In this document: piece after piece, positions 8,266-16,078 of the stretch
Numbering within the stretch: position 1 is the stretch's first letter
How the letters are laid out: every line of letters starts with the position of its first letter
DNA from: Methylocella tundrae
Lineage (GTDB): Bacteria > Pseudomonadota > Alphaproteobacteria > Rhizobiales > Beijerinckiaceae
Assembly: GCF_038024855.1 (NCBI RefSeq)
Contig: NZ_CP139089.1
Location: 1,674,001-1,738,000 of the forward strand
Length of the DNA stretch: 64,000 nt
Reading direction: 5' to 3'
Notes under the pieces: model-generated
Database searches by the model: none
Told to the model about the DNA's origin: nothing
Seen by the model: only the letters and a program-made list of their open reading frames with translations
Translations under genes and position numbers: made by a program

Positions 8266-9498
8266 TCAGGAATCGGGCGATATCCATGGGGGCGCGACGA
8301 AGCGCTCCGTATTATAAGGTTCGGGAGCGATGAGCGCCAAAGCCCCCTTCTTCCAGTCCTGGATCTGATAAAAAAGATGCGGCAGCCCGAGGGAAGGATC
8401 ATGGACATAGTCGGGATAGGGCGCGGCGGCCTGCCAGTCGGGATGATACCGGATGATGCCGGCGACGCTGCGATAGATCGTCTCGCGGAGGGCGCGGGCG
8501 ACTGCGCGGTTCTGATCGAACGCGCCGGGGGCGCCGGCGCCGCCGGCGATGCAGGCTGCAATCGCATAATGATGGACAGCGCTATAGGACTGACAGCCGA
8601 CCTGCGGCGTCGAGCCCTCGCCAAACCGTTGGATGTAGCGCCGCGCGAAGCGTTGGCCGATGTCATCGCGCAACAGGCCGATGACGGTGCTGACGATGAC
8701 GCCCACGGCCTTGTCCTGCGCGATGTCGACAAAGGACTGATGCATCGCGCCATATTGCAGATAGACGATGCTGTTGGTCGGCTGCTCCATGAACTGGAGC
8801 TGGAAGGAGGCGAGGTCGCCGGCGTAGAAATGCGTATTGGCGATGACCGCGGGTTTGACGGCGCGCACCTGCGCCAGAACGTCGCGCCAGTCGGTGGTCG
8901 GCGTCGCGACGATATGGGGGCCGAAGGCGAGTTTCCAGCCAAACTGCGCCGCCGCCGCCGCCATGGCGTTGGCGATAACGATGCTATAGGGCTTTGATCC
9001 GGAAATGATCGCGATGCGGTTCGATTGAGGCTTCCATTGTCCGCTGTCGCGCAGCCATGAAATGAATTTGATGAAGCCCTGGCCGTACCAATAGTCAGCT
9101 GGGTCCCCCATGAAGCAACCGAAATAGCGATCCGGATCGCTGAGGATCGTATCGTGGTGCTGCAAGAGCGTATTGTGATGAATATAGATGATGCCTGCGT
9201 CGGCGATCGGTTCATATTCGGAATTCTGCGGCCCGATATTGTAGCCGTTGATGATCGCATGGACGTTGTGAAGCTCGATCAGCTTTCGCGCCGCGGCGAC
9301 AACCTCATCCGCGCTCTGATGCTTGGTGTCGACGAACACCGGACTGAGCGGCCGCCCATAGATGCCGCCGCGCGCATTGACCTCCTCGACGGCAAGCATG
9401 ACTCCCTTGCGGAATTCGGCGCCGTCGGCCGCGGAGGGCCCGGAGAGAGGCACCATGCTGCCGATCGGTATTGGTGCGCCTTGAGGTGATGTTGACAT
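8266..9498 (-). CDS. leaderless periplasmic-binding-protein homologue, probable intracellular amide sensor (AmiC-like)
   Basis: A 410-residue type I binding-protein fold (AmiC/UrtA superfamily) with no signal peptide: the protein begins MSTSPQGAPIPIGSMVPLSG, directly at the first beta strand. It is a paralogue of the exported binding protein at 12387-13682. Compare SIVYLQYG....F with SLVYLQYG....F, and IVSTVIG with CWSTVLG, over the second lobe. Lack of a leader suggests it stays in the cytoplasm as a ligand sensor, as AmiC does for the Pseudomonas amidase operon. It is the last gene of a minus-strand trio after a soluble hybrid histidine kinase and a LuxR-type regulator. A role in feeding amide binding to the kinase is inference. 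Confidence 0.75.
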   Translation of the reverse strand: MSTSPQGAPIPIGSMVPLSGPSAADGAEFRKGVMLAVEEVNARGGIYGRPLSPVFVDTKHQSADEVVAAARKLIELHNVHAIINGYNIGPQNSEYEPIADAGIIYIHHNTLLQHHDTILSDPDRYFGCFMGDPADYWYGQGFIKFISWLRDSGQWKPQSNRIAIISGSKPYSIVIANAMAAAAAQFGWKLAFGPHIVATPTTDWRDVLAQVRAVKPAVIANTHFYAGDLASFQLQFMEQPTNSIVYLQYGAMHQSFVDIAQDKAVGVIVSTVIGLLRDDIGQRFARRYIQRFGEGSTPQVGCQSYSAVHHYAIAACIAGGAGAPGAFDQNRAVARALRETIYRSVAGIIRYHPDWQAAAPYPDYVHDPSLGLPHLFYQIQDWKKGALALIAPEPYNTERFVAPPWISPDS

Positions 9499-9640
9499 GG
9501 CTTTGACGACCGTTGGCTACGACTGCGATCCTGGGCGCTCAGCAAGGTTGCGCTGGCGCGCCAATCCGACCTTGCCTCGCATTTTTTGATTTGGCGTCAT
9601 CTTCATCCGAACGCCGGCGTCCAGTTTTCGGAAACAGCGC

Positions 9641-11197
9641 TTAGATCAGGCCGGGTTCGAAGAGAAGATTGTGCATGAGAACGCGAAGGCGGGGTGGACT
9701 GACGGGCTTGATGAGCACGGGAAAGCCCTCCGCCTTCACCTGCGCGATCACACGCGGATCCGTATCAGCGGTAACGATGATGCCCGGCACTGGCCTGCCG
9801 AGGATCTCGCGGGCGGCGCGGATGATCGAGGTGCCATATTGGCCGCGCAGATTGTAATCGGCGATGATGAGCTTTGGATCGAGGTTTTCCTCATGCAGCA
9901 GGCGTAGCGCCTGGGCCTTGCCTTCGACGGCGTGAACGTCGACGCCCCAGCGCTCCAGCAGCTCCTTCATGGCCCGGCGCAGCACGTCGTCGTCCTCGAT
10001 GAGAAGCGTCGATACGCCGACGAACTCGCCGCCGAGCATCTCGCTGATTTCCGGTTCGCCGATGGCGCTGTGCCAAACATTGCCGAGCGGAACAACCACC
10101 GCGAACACGGTTCCGCGACCGGGAATGGAGCGCACCGTCACTTCATGTTTCAGGAGAATGGCGAGGCGCTTCACGATGTTCAGTCCGAGCCCGAGGCCCA
10201 TCTTCTTCGCTCGCGTCGCGTCCGGCGCCTTGTAGAACTCATCGAAGATGCGCGGCAAATGCTCGGCCTCGACGCCGCGGCCGGTATCCCAGACCTCAAT
10301 GCGCAACGAGCGCCCGACATGCCGGCAGCCGACGACGATTCCGCCATAATCAGTGTAGCGGATGGCGTTGGCGACGAAATTGCTAAGAATGCGCTCGAGC
10401 AGCGCCTTGTCCGAGGTCACGGCGCCTCGGGGCGCGACGAAGCGGAGGTCGAGCGCCTTCTCGGCCGCAAGATGCCGGAACTGAACGTCAAGACGCTGGA
10501 AGAGATCGACAAGCTGGAAAGTCGTCACGCGCGGTAGAATCTGGCCAGCGTCAAGCTGTCCGATCTGCAGCAGGGAGCCGAGCAAATCCTCCATGATTGA
10601 GACGGCGATCTCCATCACGTGGAGCATGTCGTCGCGCCGGCTCTTATCCTCCTCGCTCATGCAATTATAGATTAGGATTCGCAAAGTGGCGAGAGGTTGC
10701 CGGAGATCGTGGTTCGCCGCGCGCAGGAACCGCGATTTCGCCTGATCCGTCGTCTCCGCCTGTTCCTTCGCCTGCCGCAGAGCGCGTTCGTTCTGTTTCG
10801 CCTTCGAGATGTCATGGATGGTGAGGGCCATGCCGCCGCCGGCGATAGGCTTCTGCACGACGTCAAGGGTTCGCCCGTCAGCCAGGGCGACCTCGCTTTG
10901 TTTGTCGGCCCCGAACTCGGCGTCCTCGCCGGCGATCCATGCGTCGCTTAAGACGGGAAGGAGCCATTCGTTCGACCGCGCGACGCGGCGCAGATAATCA
11001 GCGAACAGGATGCCGCTGCCCAGCACCTCACCGCCTGAACCGAATGAGTCGCAGAACGGCCGGTTTGCGTAGCGCAGACGCCGATCGCTCCCCCAAATTG
11101 CGATTCCCGTCGCAATGGCGTCGAGGCCGCCGGCGAGCGCGTCAGAGGCGGCTTGCTGCGCGTCCTTCTCAACCTGCGACGCCGCGTCGACCCTCAC
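9641..11197 (-). CDS. soluble hybrid sensor histidine kinase (PAS-HisKA-HATPase-receiver)
   Basis: A 518-residue protein without signal peptide or membrane helix. Order: a PAS-like domain about residues 20-130; a coiled linker; a HisKA domain with the phospho-accepting His163 in ANHDLRQPL; a HATPase with the N box ANAIRYTD and the G box WDTGRGV; and a C-terminal receiver with EDDD and the phospho-acceptor Asp447 in IIADYNLRG. GTG start at 11197 with GGGTGGA upstream. The response regulator gene lies 13 bases upstream, and the leaderless binding protein is encoded 142 bases downstream. With no periplasmic sensor domain, the input must be cytoplasmic. I propose the binding-protein homologue as partner. 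The receiver could be phosphorylated internally or relay to the LuxR regulator. Confidence 0.85.
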   Translation of the reverse strand: MRVDAASQVEKDAQQAASDALAGGLDAIATGIAIWGSDRRLRYANRPFCDSFGSGGEVLGSGILFADYLRRVARSNEWLLPVLSDAWIAGEDAEFGADKQSEVALADGRTLDVVQKPIAGGGMALTIHDISKAKQNERALRQAKEQAETTDQAKSRFLRAANHDLRQPLATLRILIYNCMSEEDKSRRDDMLHVMEIAVSIMEDLLGSLLQIGQLDAGQILPRVTTFQLVDLFQRLDVQFRHLAAEKALDLRFVAPRGAVTSDKALLERILSNFVANAIRYTDYGGIVVGCRHVGRSLRIEVWDTGRGVEAEHLPRIFDEFYKAPDATRAKKMGLGLGLNIVKRLAILLKHEVTVRSIPGRGTVFAVVVPLGNVWHSAIGEPEISEMLGGEFVGVSTLLIEDDDVLRRAMKELLERWGVDVHAVEGKAQALRLLHEENLDPKLIIADYNLRGQYGTSIIRAAREILGRPVPGIIVTADTDPRVIAQVKAEGFPVLIKPVSPPRLRVLMHNLLFEPGLI

Positions 11198-11210
11198 TCC
11201 ACCCGTCCCT

Positions 11211-11870
11211 TCAGCGTTCGCTCAACTTCGCGTCATTGACCACATTGACAGCGTAGTGGATCGTCGCCGAGCGATCCTCAAGCCCGAGTTTCTTCATCAT
11301 ATTGCCAAGGTGCACGCGAACCGTATGGCTCGTCAGGCTGAGATCGCAGGCGATCCGCTTGACCGAATAGCCTTTTCCGAGCAGCGAAAGGACGTCACGC
11401 TCCCGATTGGTGAGCAGATCGACGCTGGGCTCCCCCGCCGCATCCGGCGCCGCGCGCTGCGCCCCGTTCGAGGATTGTTTGATAATCCGGCGCGGAAATG
11501 AGACTTCGCCCGCGAGAACGCGTTCGAATGCGCGCTCGACCTCGGCGCCGCTGGCCGACTTCGGGATATAGCCGATAACGCCCTGCTCGACCGAACGAAT
11601 GACGTGCTCGACATCCTCATGCACTGAAACGACGACGATCGGCACCTCGGGAAACTCGGTTCTCAGCCTATGCAGGCCCGTGAATGCGTCAAAACCGGGC
11701 ATGATGAGATCGACAAGCAAGAGGTCCATGTCGGGATGCTCGCGCAAGGTCGTGATCGCTTCGTCGAAGGTCGCAGCTTCGAAGACGGCGAGCTGCTTTT
11801 GCAGACGTTGCATGACCTGTTTCAGTGATTCTCTCACGACCCAGTGATCGTCAGCGATCAGAACTTTCAT
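11211..11870 (-). CDS. LuxR/NarL-family response regulator
   Basis: A 219-residue protein started at the ATG at 11870 (MKVLIADDHWVVRESL); another ATG eight codons earlier is less typical of the family. The receiver domain has DD at residues 7-8, the phospho-acceptor Asp54 in LLLVDLIMPG and Lys in GYIPKSA. The C-terminal LuxR helix-turn-helix includes LTNRERDVLSLLGKGYSVKRIA and SHTVRVHLGNMMKKLG. It is the first gene of a trio with a hybrid kinase and a leaderless amide-binding homologue. It is divergent from the DMFase operon across a 516-base intergenic region, the natural target. Regulation of the DMF and amide operons is inferred from position. Confidence 0.9.
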   Translation of the reverse strand: MKVLIADDHWVVRESLKQVMQRLQKQLAVFEAATFDEAITTLREHPDMDLLLVDLIMPGFDAFTGLHRLRTEFPEVPIVVVSVHEDVEHVIRSVEQGVIGYIPKSASGAEVERAFERVLAGEVSFPRRIIKQSSNGAQRAAPDAAGEPSVDLLTNRERDVLSLLGKGYSVKRIACDLSLTSHTVRVHLGNMMKKLGLEDRSATIHYAVNVVNDAKLSER

Positions 11871-12386
11871 CTTATAGGTCTCAAAGGCGCTCAAAGCTGG
11901 GGCGCGGAGCCGAAGACGACAAAGGCGTGCGACTCACCGCATCATTTGCGCGCTGAACGTTGTGGTTTCTATCATAGCAGGCCGCGACCGAAAAGCGCGC
12001 TCGAGGCCCTCGGCGAACATAGGTCCCAGCCATAAAAAGACTAAAAACCGGCTGACCCAAAAGCGTAATCTGTCCAAACATCTAGGCATTCCAACTAGAC
12101 ACATGTGGCGAGGCGCGTCCAGCCAAATCCCGAATCCCCATCGAACGTCGGATGAATTTTAGGCACACTGGCGCACATTGCGGCTATCATTGCTTCATAA
12201 GAAATATTTTTCATCACTACGCAAGCTTTTGCTTGACGCTGCAAGCGCCAGCCACTTAACATCCTAGACGAAACAGCAACAACATACAATCAGCATTAGG
12301 ACATATTGGCTAGCTCCGGGCCGGCCTCCCAAAAAGAGGAAGCGCGCGCACGCCACAAACAAACATTCCACAAGAGGGGTAGGGAT
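11871..12386. promoter_or_regulatory. divergent control region between the regulatory trio and the DMFase operon
   Basis: This 516-base region has no credible gene. It holds an imperfect inverted pair, TCTAGG at 12081-12086 and CTAGAC at 12095-12100, and an exact CCTAGAC at 12263-12269. The same CCTAGAC heptamer occurs at 5614-5620 before the other amide transporter operon. CTAG is usually rare in GC-rich proteobacterial DNA. These are candidate binding sites for the LuxR-type regulator. I do not see a sigma-54 element with correct spacing. Confidence 0.4.
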
Positions 12387-13682
12387 ATGGTTCGAAAGAT
12401 CAATCGGAGAGAGGTCGTACTCAGCGCAGCCGCGGGGGCGGCGGCGACGATATTTCCCGCTCCTTATATTTCCAAAGGCTTCGCGCTCGACTCGAAGCCG
12501 ATCGTACTGGGCGTGCCGACCTCACAAACCGCGGCGGCCGGCGTCGCCGACGATCTCGACCATCTCAACGGCACGACTCTCGCGATGGAGGAGATCAACG
12601 CCGCCGGAGGCATTCTCGGTCGCCCGCTGAAGCTCTTCGTCACGGACGTCGACAAGCTCTCTCCCGAAAGCTGCCAGCAGGCCATCGCAGCCTGCGTTGA
12701 CGCAAAGGTGGATGCGATCTCCAACGCTTTCCTCTTCGTTCCAATCCCTGCGATGGACGCCTCGGCCAAATACAAATGCCCCTACCTGCAGGGCAACACG
12801 CAGCGCGCCGCCACCGAGGCGTTCAAGGCCAATCCCACGAAATACAGCCATATCTTCCAGACCGATCCGTCGGAAGTTCACTACGGCTACACCTATCCGG
12901 TCTGGCTCAAGGCCATGGAGGACTCCGGCGCCTGGAAGCCAAAGAATCGCAAGGTCCACATTGTTCAGGAGCAGGTCGCCTACTGCCAGACCATCTCCAA
13001 GGCGGCGCAGCAGGCGCTGAAGAACAGCAACTTTGAGCTCGCCGCGGTCACGGACATTCAATTTCCGGTGCAGGACTGGAGTCCCGTCATCGAAAAGCTC
13101 AAGCAGACCGACGCGGGTGCGATCATGATCGACCATTGGGTCGCGGCCGAATATGCAGCTTTCTGCAAGCAATTCGTCGCCGATCCGGTGAAGGACTCGC
13201 TCGTCTATCTGCAATATGGCCCCTCCCAACCGGAATTCCTGACGCTCGCCGGCGAAGCCGCCAATGGCTTTTGCTGGAGCACCGTGCTCGGCGTCTACGC
13301 CGATGAACGCGGCAACGCCTTCCGCGCCAAATACAAGAAGCGCTTTCCCGGCGTCATGGGGCTCGTCTACACCGGCAACGGCTATGACATCGCGCATTAT
13401 CTGAAAGCCGCATGGGAGGCGACGGGAGATCCCTCGAACTTCAAGGCGGTGTGCGACTGGGTGCGCGCCAACCCCTATCGCGGCGTCTGCGGCTACATGG
13501 ACATGCGCAACGAATATCAGGAAGCCGCCCACTATCCGGACGACGGACATCCCGTCTCGGCGTCAGAGCTCGAAAAGGGCATGAGCCAGCTCTACGTCCA
13601 GGTTCAGAACGCCGAGCACAAGATCATCTATCCCTACGACATCAAGCAATCGAAACTGCAGCCGGCGCCATGGTGGGGATGA
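12387..13682 (+). CDS. amide (probably DMF) ABC transporter substrate-binding protein
   Basis: A 431-residue exported binding protein. The ATG at 12387 follows AGGGGTAGGGAT; an upstream in-frame ATG at 12306 lacks support. The leader NRREVVLSAAAGAAATIF looks like a twin-arginine signal. The mature part has PIVLGVPTSQTA, AMEEINAAGGILGR and SLVYLQYGPSQPEF, and belongs to the AmiC/UrtA/branched-chain amino acid binder family. It is first in an operon with two ATPases, two permeases and DMFase, so DMF or a related amide is the likely ligand. Its closest relative here is the leaderless sensor-like protein at 8266-9498, which suggests duplication of one protein into a transport copy and a sensing copy. 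Confidence 0.8.
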   Translation: MVRKINRREVVLSAAAGAAATIFPAPYISKGFALDSKPIVLGVPTSQTAAAGVADDLDHLNGTTLAMEEINAAGGILGRPLKLFVTDVDKLSPESCQQAIAACVDAKVDAISNAFLFVPIPAMDASAKYKCPYLQGNTQRAATEAFKANPTKYSHIFQTDPSEVHYGYTYPVWLKAMEDSGAWKPKNRKVHIVQEQVAYCQTISKAAQQALKNSNFELAAVTDIQFPVQDWSPVIEKLKQTDAGAIMIDHWVAAEYAAFCKQFVADPVKDSLVYLQYGPSQPEFLTLAGEAANGFCWSTVLGVYADERGNAFRAKYKKRFPGVMGLVYTGNGYDIAHYLKAAWEATGDPSNFKAVCDWVRANPYRGVCGYMDMRNEYQEAAHYPDDGHPVSASELEKGMSQLYVQVQNAEHKIIYPYDIKQSKLQPAPWWG

Positions 13683-14443
13683 CAATGGCGCTATCCGGCG
13701 CAGGCAACGCGGGCGCCCCGCTTTTTGCATGCCGGAACATCCATCTCGATCTCGGCGGGCGGCAGATTCTTCACGGCGTCAGCCTCGACGTGCGCCGTGG
13801 TGAAGTGCTCGGCGTCATAGGCCCGAACGGAGCCGGCAAGACCAGCCTGTTTGAAGTCTTGTCCGGCCGTATCCAGCCAAAGAGCGGCGAGGTTCTGTTC
13901 AAGGGCGAGAACATCACGCGCCTGCCGTTGCACGCACGCGCGCGGCTTGGCGTCGGGCGGACCTACCAGACGCCTGTCGTGCCAGACGAACTCACCGTCG
14001 GCGAGACGTTCAAAGCGGCGCGTCAGGCCTATAAGCCATATCTCACTCGCTTCGACGCCGAATATGGCGCCGAACTTGTCGGCCTGCGCGTATGCGATGA
14101 CGAGCCAACGTCTCAACTCGAAACGCTGAACCGCCGCAAGCTTCTCCTCGCCTGTCTGTTGATGCGCCGCCCTCCCCTCCTCTTGATGGATGAGCCAGCC
14201 GCGGGACTGATTAATTCGGAAGTCGACGAGATCGATCACCTGATCCGCCTTCTCTCCAAGGAAATGGAGGTTGCAATTATCATCGTCGAACACCGCATCG
14301 AGCTTCTGGAAACCATCGCCGACCGCGTGATGGTGATGGACGCCGGAGAGATCATTTCGCAAGGCTCGCTCAAGGACATCCTCGCTGATCCGCGCGTGCA
14401 CGCAGCCTATTTCGAAAATGTCGAAGAGGGAGCGCTGGAATGA
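13679..14443 (+). CDS. amide ABC transporter ATPase, LivG type, with degenerate signature motif
   Basis: A 254-residue ATPase. The ATG at 13679 overlaps the binding-protein stop as ATGA, with GGTGGGG just upstream. Walker A (GPNGAGKTS), Walker B (LLLMDEPAAGL) and the switch His (IIVEHR) are present. The ABC signature, normally LSxGE in this family and intact in the urtD-like protein, reads LETLNRR here, so the Ser and Gly that contact ATP are missing. One of the two composite ATP sites of the LivG/LivF pair should therefore be atypical. The partner gene starts 16 bases downstream. Confidence 0.8.
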   Translation: MTMALSGAGNAGAPLFACRNIHLDLGGRQILHGVSLDVRRGEVLGVIGPNGAGKTSLFEVLSGRIQPKSGEVLFKGENITRLPLHARARLGVGRTYQTPVVPDELTVGETFKAARQAYKPYLTRFDAEYGAELVGLRVCDDEPTSQLETLNRRKLLLACLLMRRPPLLLMDEPAAGLINSEVDEIDHLIRLLSKEMEVAIIIVEHRIELLETIADRVMVMDAGEIISQGSLKDILADPRVHAAYFENVEEGALE

Positions 14444-14459
14444 GGCGCGATGCGACCCC

Positions 14460-15185
14460 ATGATAGAGAAACGCGAGGTGTTGAACGTCAAGGGTCTATC
14501 CGCCGGCTACGGGCCGATGCGGGTCATCCATGATCTCGATTTCATCATCTACTCCGGCGAGCGCGTCGGACTTGTTGGCCTCAACGGTCACGGCAAATCG
14601 ACGCTTTTCTACGCGATCGCGGGACTGACCGGATGGCAGCGCGGCTCCATCCGTTTGAATGGCGCGGAAGTCGGCCGGACGCGAAGCCAGGGACCCGGCC
14701 GCTACACCCATCTCGTCGTGCGGCAGGGCCTCGCCCTGATCCCGCAAGGCGACGAAATCTTTCACGGCCTGTCGGTTGAGGATCACCTCGATTCCGGCGC
14801 CTTCACGCCGCGCGCCTGGAAGGAACGGGGAGAGAGAAAGAAACGCATCCTCGAAATCTTTCCGCCGCTCAAAAAGCTGATGCGCGTTCCTGTCGGACGC
14901 CTTTCAGGCGGCGAGCGGCGCATGGTGTCGATCGGCCGCGGCCTGATGGCCGAGGCCTCGCTGTTTCTCGTCGACGAACCGTCGCTGGGTCTTGCGCCAA
15001 AAATCGGCAAAGGCGTGATGGACGCGTTGATGAGCGTCGATCTCGGCGCGTCCGCCATGGTGATCGCCGAACAGAATGTCGCGCTGCTCGAAGGCCGCGT
15101 CGATCGCATCATAGGCATGCATGTCGGAAAACTGAAGGGAGAGGCTTCGGCCACTTTCGGATTCCAGACCAAGCGGGAGCTTTGA
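14460..15185 (+). CDS. amide ABC transporter ATPase, LivF type
   Basis: A 241-residue LivF-class ATPase with Walker A GLNGHGKST, a canonical signature LSGGERR, Walker B LFLVDEPSLGL and the switch region IAEQN. I start it at the ATG at 14460 (MIEKREVLNV), 16 bases after the previous stop; another in-frame ATG at 14418 lies inside the preceding gene. Its intact signature completes the ATP site of the LivG-type partner, while the partner's broken signature faces this protein's Walker A. It works in the cytoplasm with the permeases encoded next. Confidence 0.85.
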   Translation: MIEKREVLNVKGLSAGYGPMRVIHDLDFIIYSGERVGLVGLNGHGKSTLFYAIAGLTGWQRGSIRLNGAEVGRTRSQGPGRYTHLVVRQGLALIPQGDEIFHGLSVEDHLDSGAFTPRAWKERGERKKRILEIFPPLKKLMRVPVGRLSGGERRMVSIGRGLMAEASLFLVDEPSLGLAPKIGKGVMDALMSVDLGASAMVIAEQNVALLEGRVDRIIGMHVGKLKGEASATFGFQTKREL

Positions 15186-15192
15186 TCTCAGC

Positions 15193-16074
15193 ATGGATTT
15201 TGGCTTCATCCTCATCAACGCCATCGTCCTCGCATGCATCTATGGCACGCTTGCGATCGGCATATCGATCACATGGTCGAGCGTCGGCCTCATCAACCTC
15301 GCCTATGGCTTCATCTTCGCTGCGGCCGGCTATGGCGCATGGCTCTGCGCGCAATATGTTTCAACCTATGGCGCCGTCGTGCTGATCGCCGGCATATTGA
15401 CTGGCGCCGCCGCGGGACTGCTCGTCTGCGCGCTCGCCTTCATCCCTATACATGACAAGCCTAATTTCACCGTGCGCGGCTTGATCGCGACGCTTGCCAT
15501 CAATCTCATCGGGACGCAGTCGCTGATGTGGTGGTTTGGGCCGCGCGCTAAAAACTTGCCTGAGATCTTCGGCTCCTGGAAGATCCGTTTCGGCCATGTG
15601 GTGCTAACCGCGGATAAGGTCGGCAACATCCTCACCTCGATCATCGTTGTCGCGGCTGTCCTGCAATGGATGCGCTCGAGCCGGCGCGGCCTCGAAATTC
15701 GCGCCATGATGATGAATCCGCACGCGGCCGCAATCGTCGGCATCGGAGTGAGGCGCACCGGCTTCTACGTCATGGCGATCACGGGAGGACTTGCAGGGCT
15801 CGCCGCCGTCCTGCTGTCTCAGACCTATTACATTTCGCCGTTCGGGGGCCTGACGCCGATGATCAAGGGCGTCAGCATCGCGCTTTGCGGCGGTCTTGGA
15901 AGCGTCCGCGGCGCCGTCATCGCGGCCATCCTTCTTGGCCTCAACGAAGCGTTCACCAGCGTCGCTCTTGGCGGCCAATATGTACTGATCACCCAGTTCA
16001 TCCTCATCATCCTGATTCTGCTGGTTCGCCCCCGCGGCATCGCCGGCATCCTCGACAAAGCGCGGGAAGCTTGA
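15193..16074 (+). CDS. amide ABC transporter permease, LivH type
   Basis: A 293-residue integral membrane protein of the LivH class with about eight hydrophobic helices. Family features: TLAIGISITWSSVGLINLAYG near residue 20, the loop EIRAMMMNPHAAAIVGIGV near residue 170, and a C-terminal LLVRPRGIAG. It starts 7 bases after the ATPase stop and ends 4 bases before the second permease start, so it lies in the same tightly packed operon. It forms the inner membrane channel together with the LivM-type fusion protein. Confidence 0.85.
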   Translation: MDFGFILINAIVLACIYGTLAIGISITWSSVGLINLAYGFIFAAAGYGAWLCAQYVSTYGAVVLIAGILTGAAAGLLVCALAFIPIHDKPNFTVRGLIATLAINLIGTQSLMWWFGPRAKNLPEIFGSWKIRFGHVVLTADKVGNILTSIIVVAAVLQWMRSSRRGLEIRAMMMNPHAAAIVGIGVRRTGFYVMAITGGLAGLAAVLLSQTYYISPFGGLTPMIKGVSIALCGGLGSVRGAVIAAILLGLNEAFTSVALGGQYVLITQFILIILILLVRPRGIAGILDKAREA

Positions 16075-16078
16075 ACAC

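Noticed and set aside
12170..12200. Possible sigma-54 promoter (TGGCGCACATTGC) before the DMF operon
   Set aside because: The distance between the invariant GG and GC is 8 instead of 10 bases, which RpoN does not tolerate.
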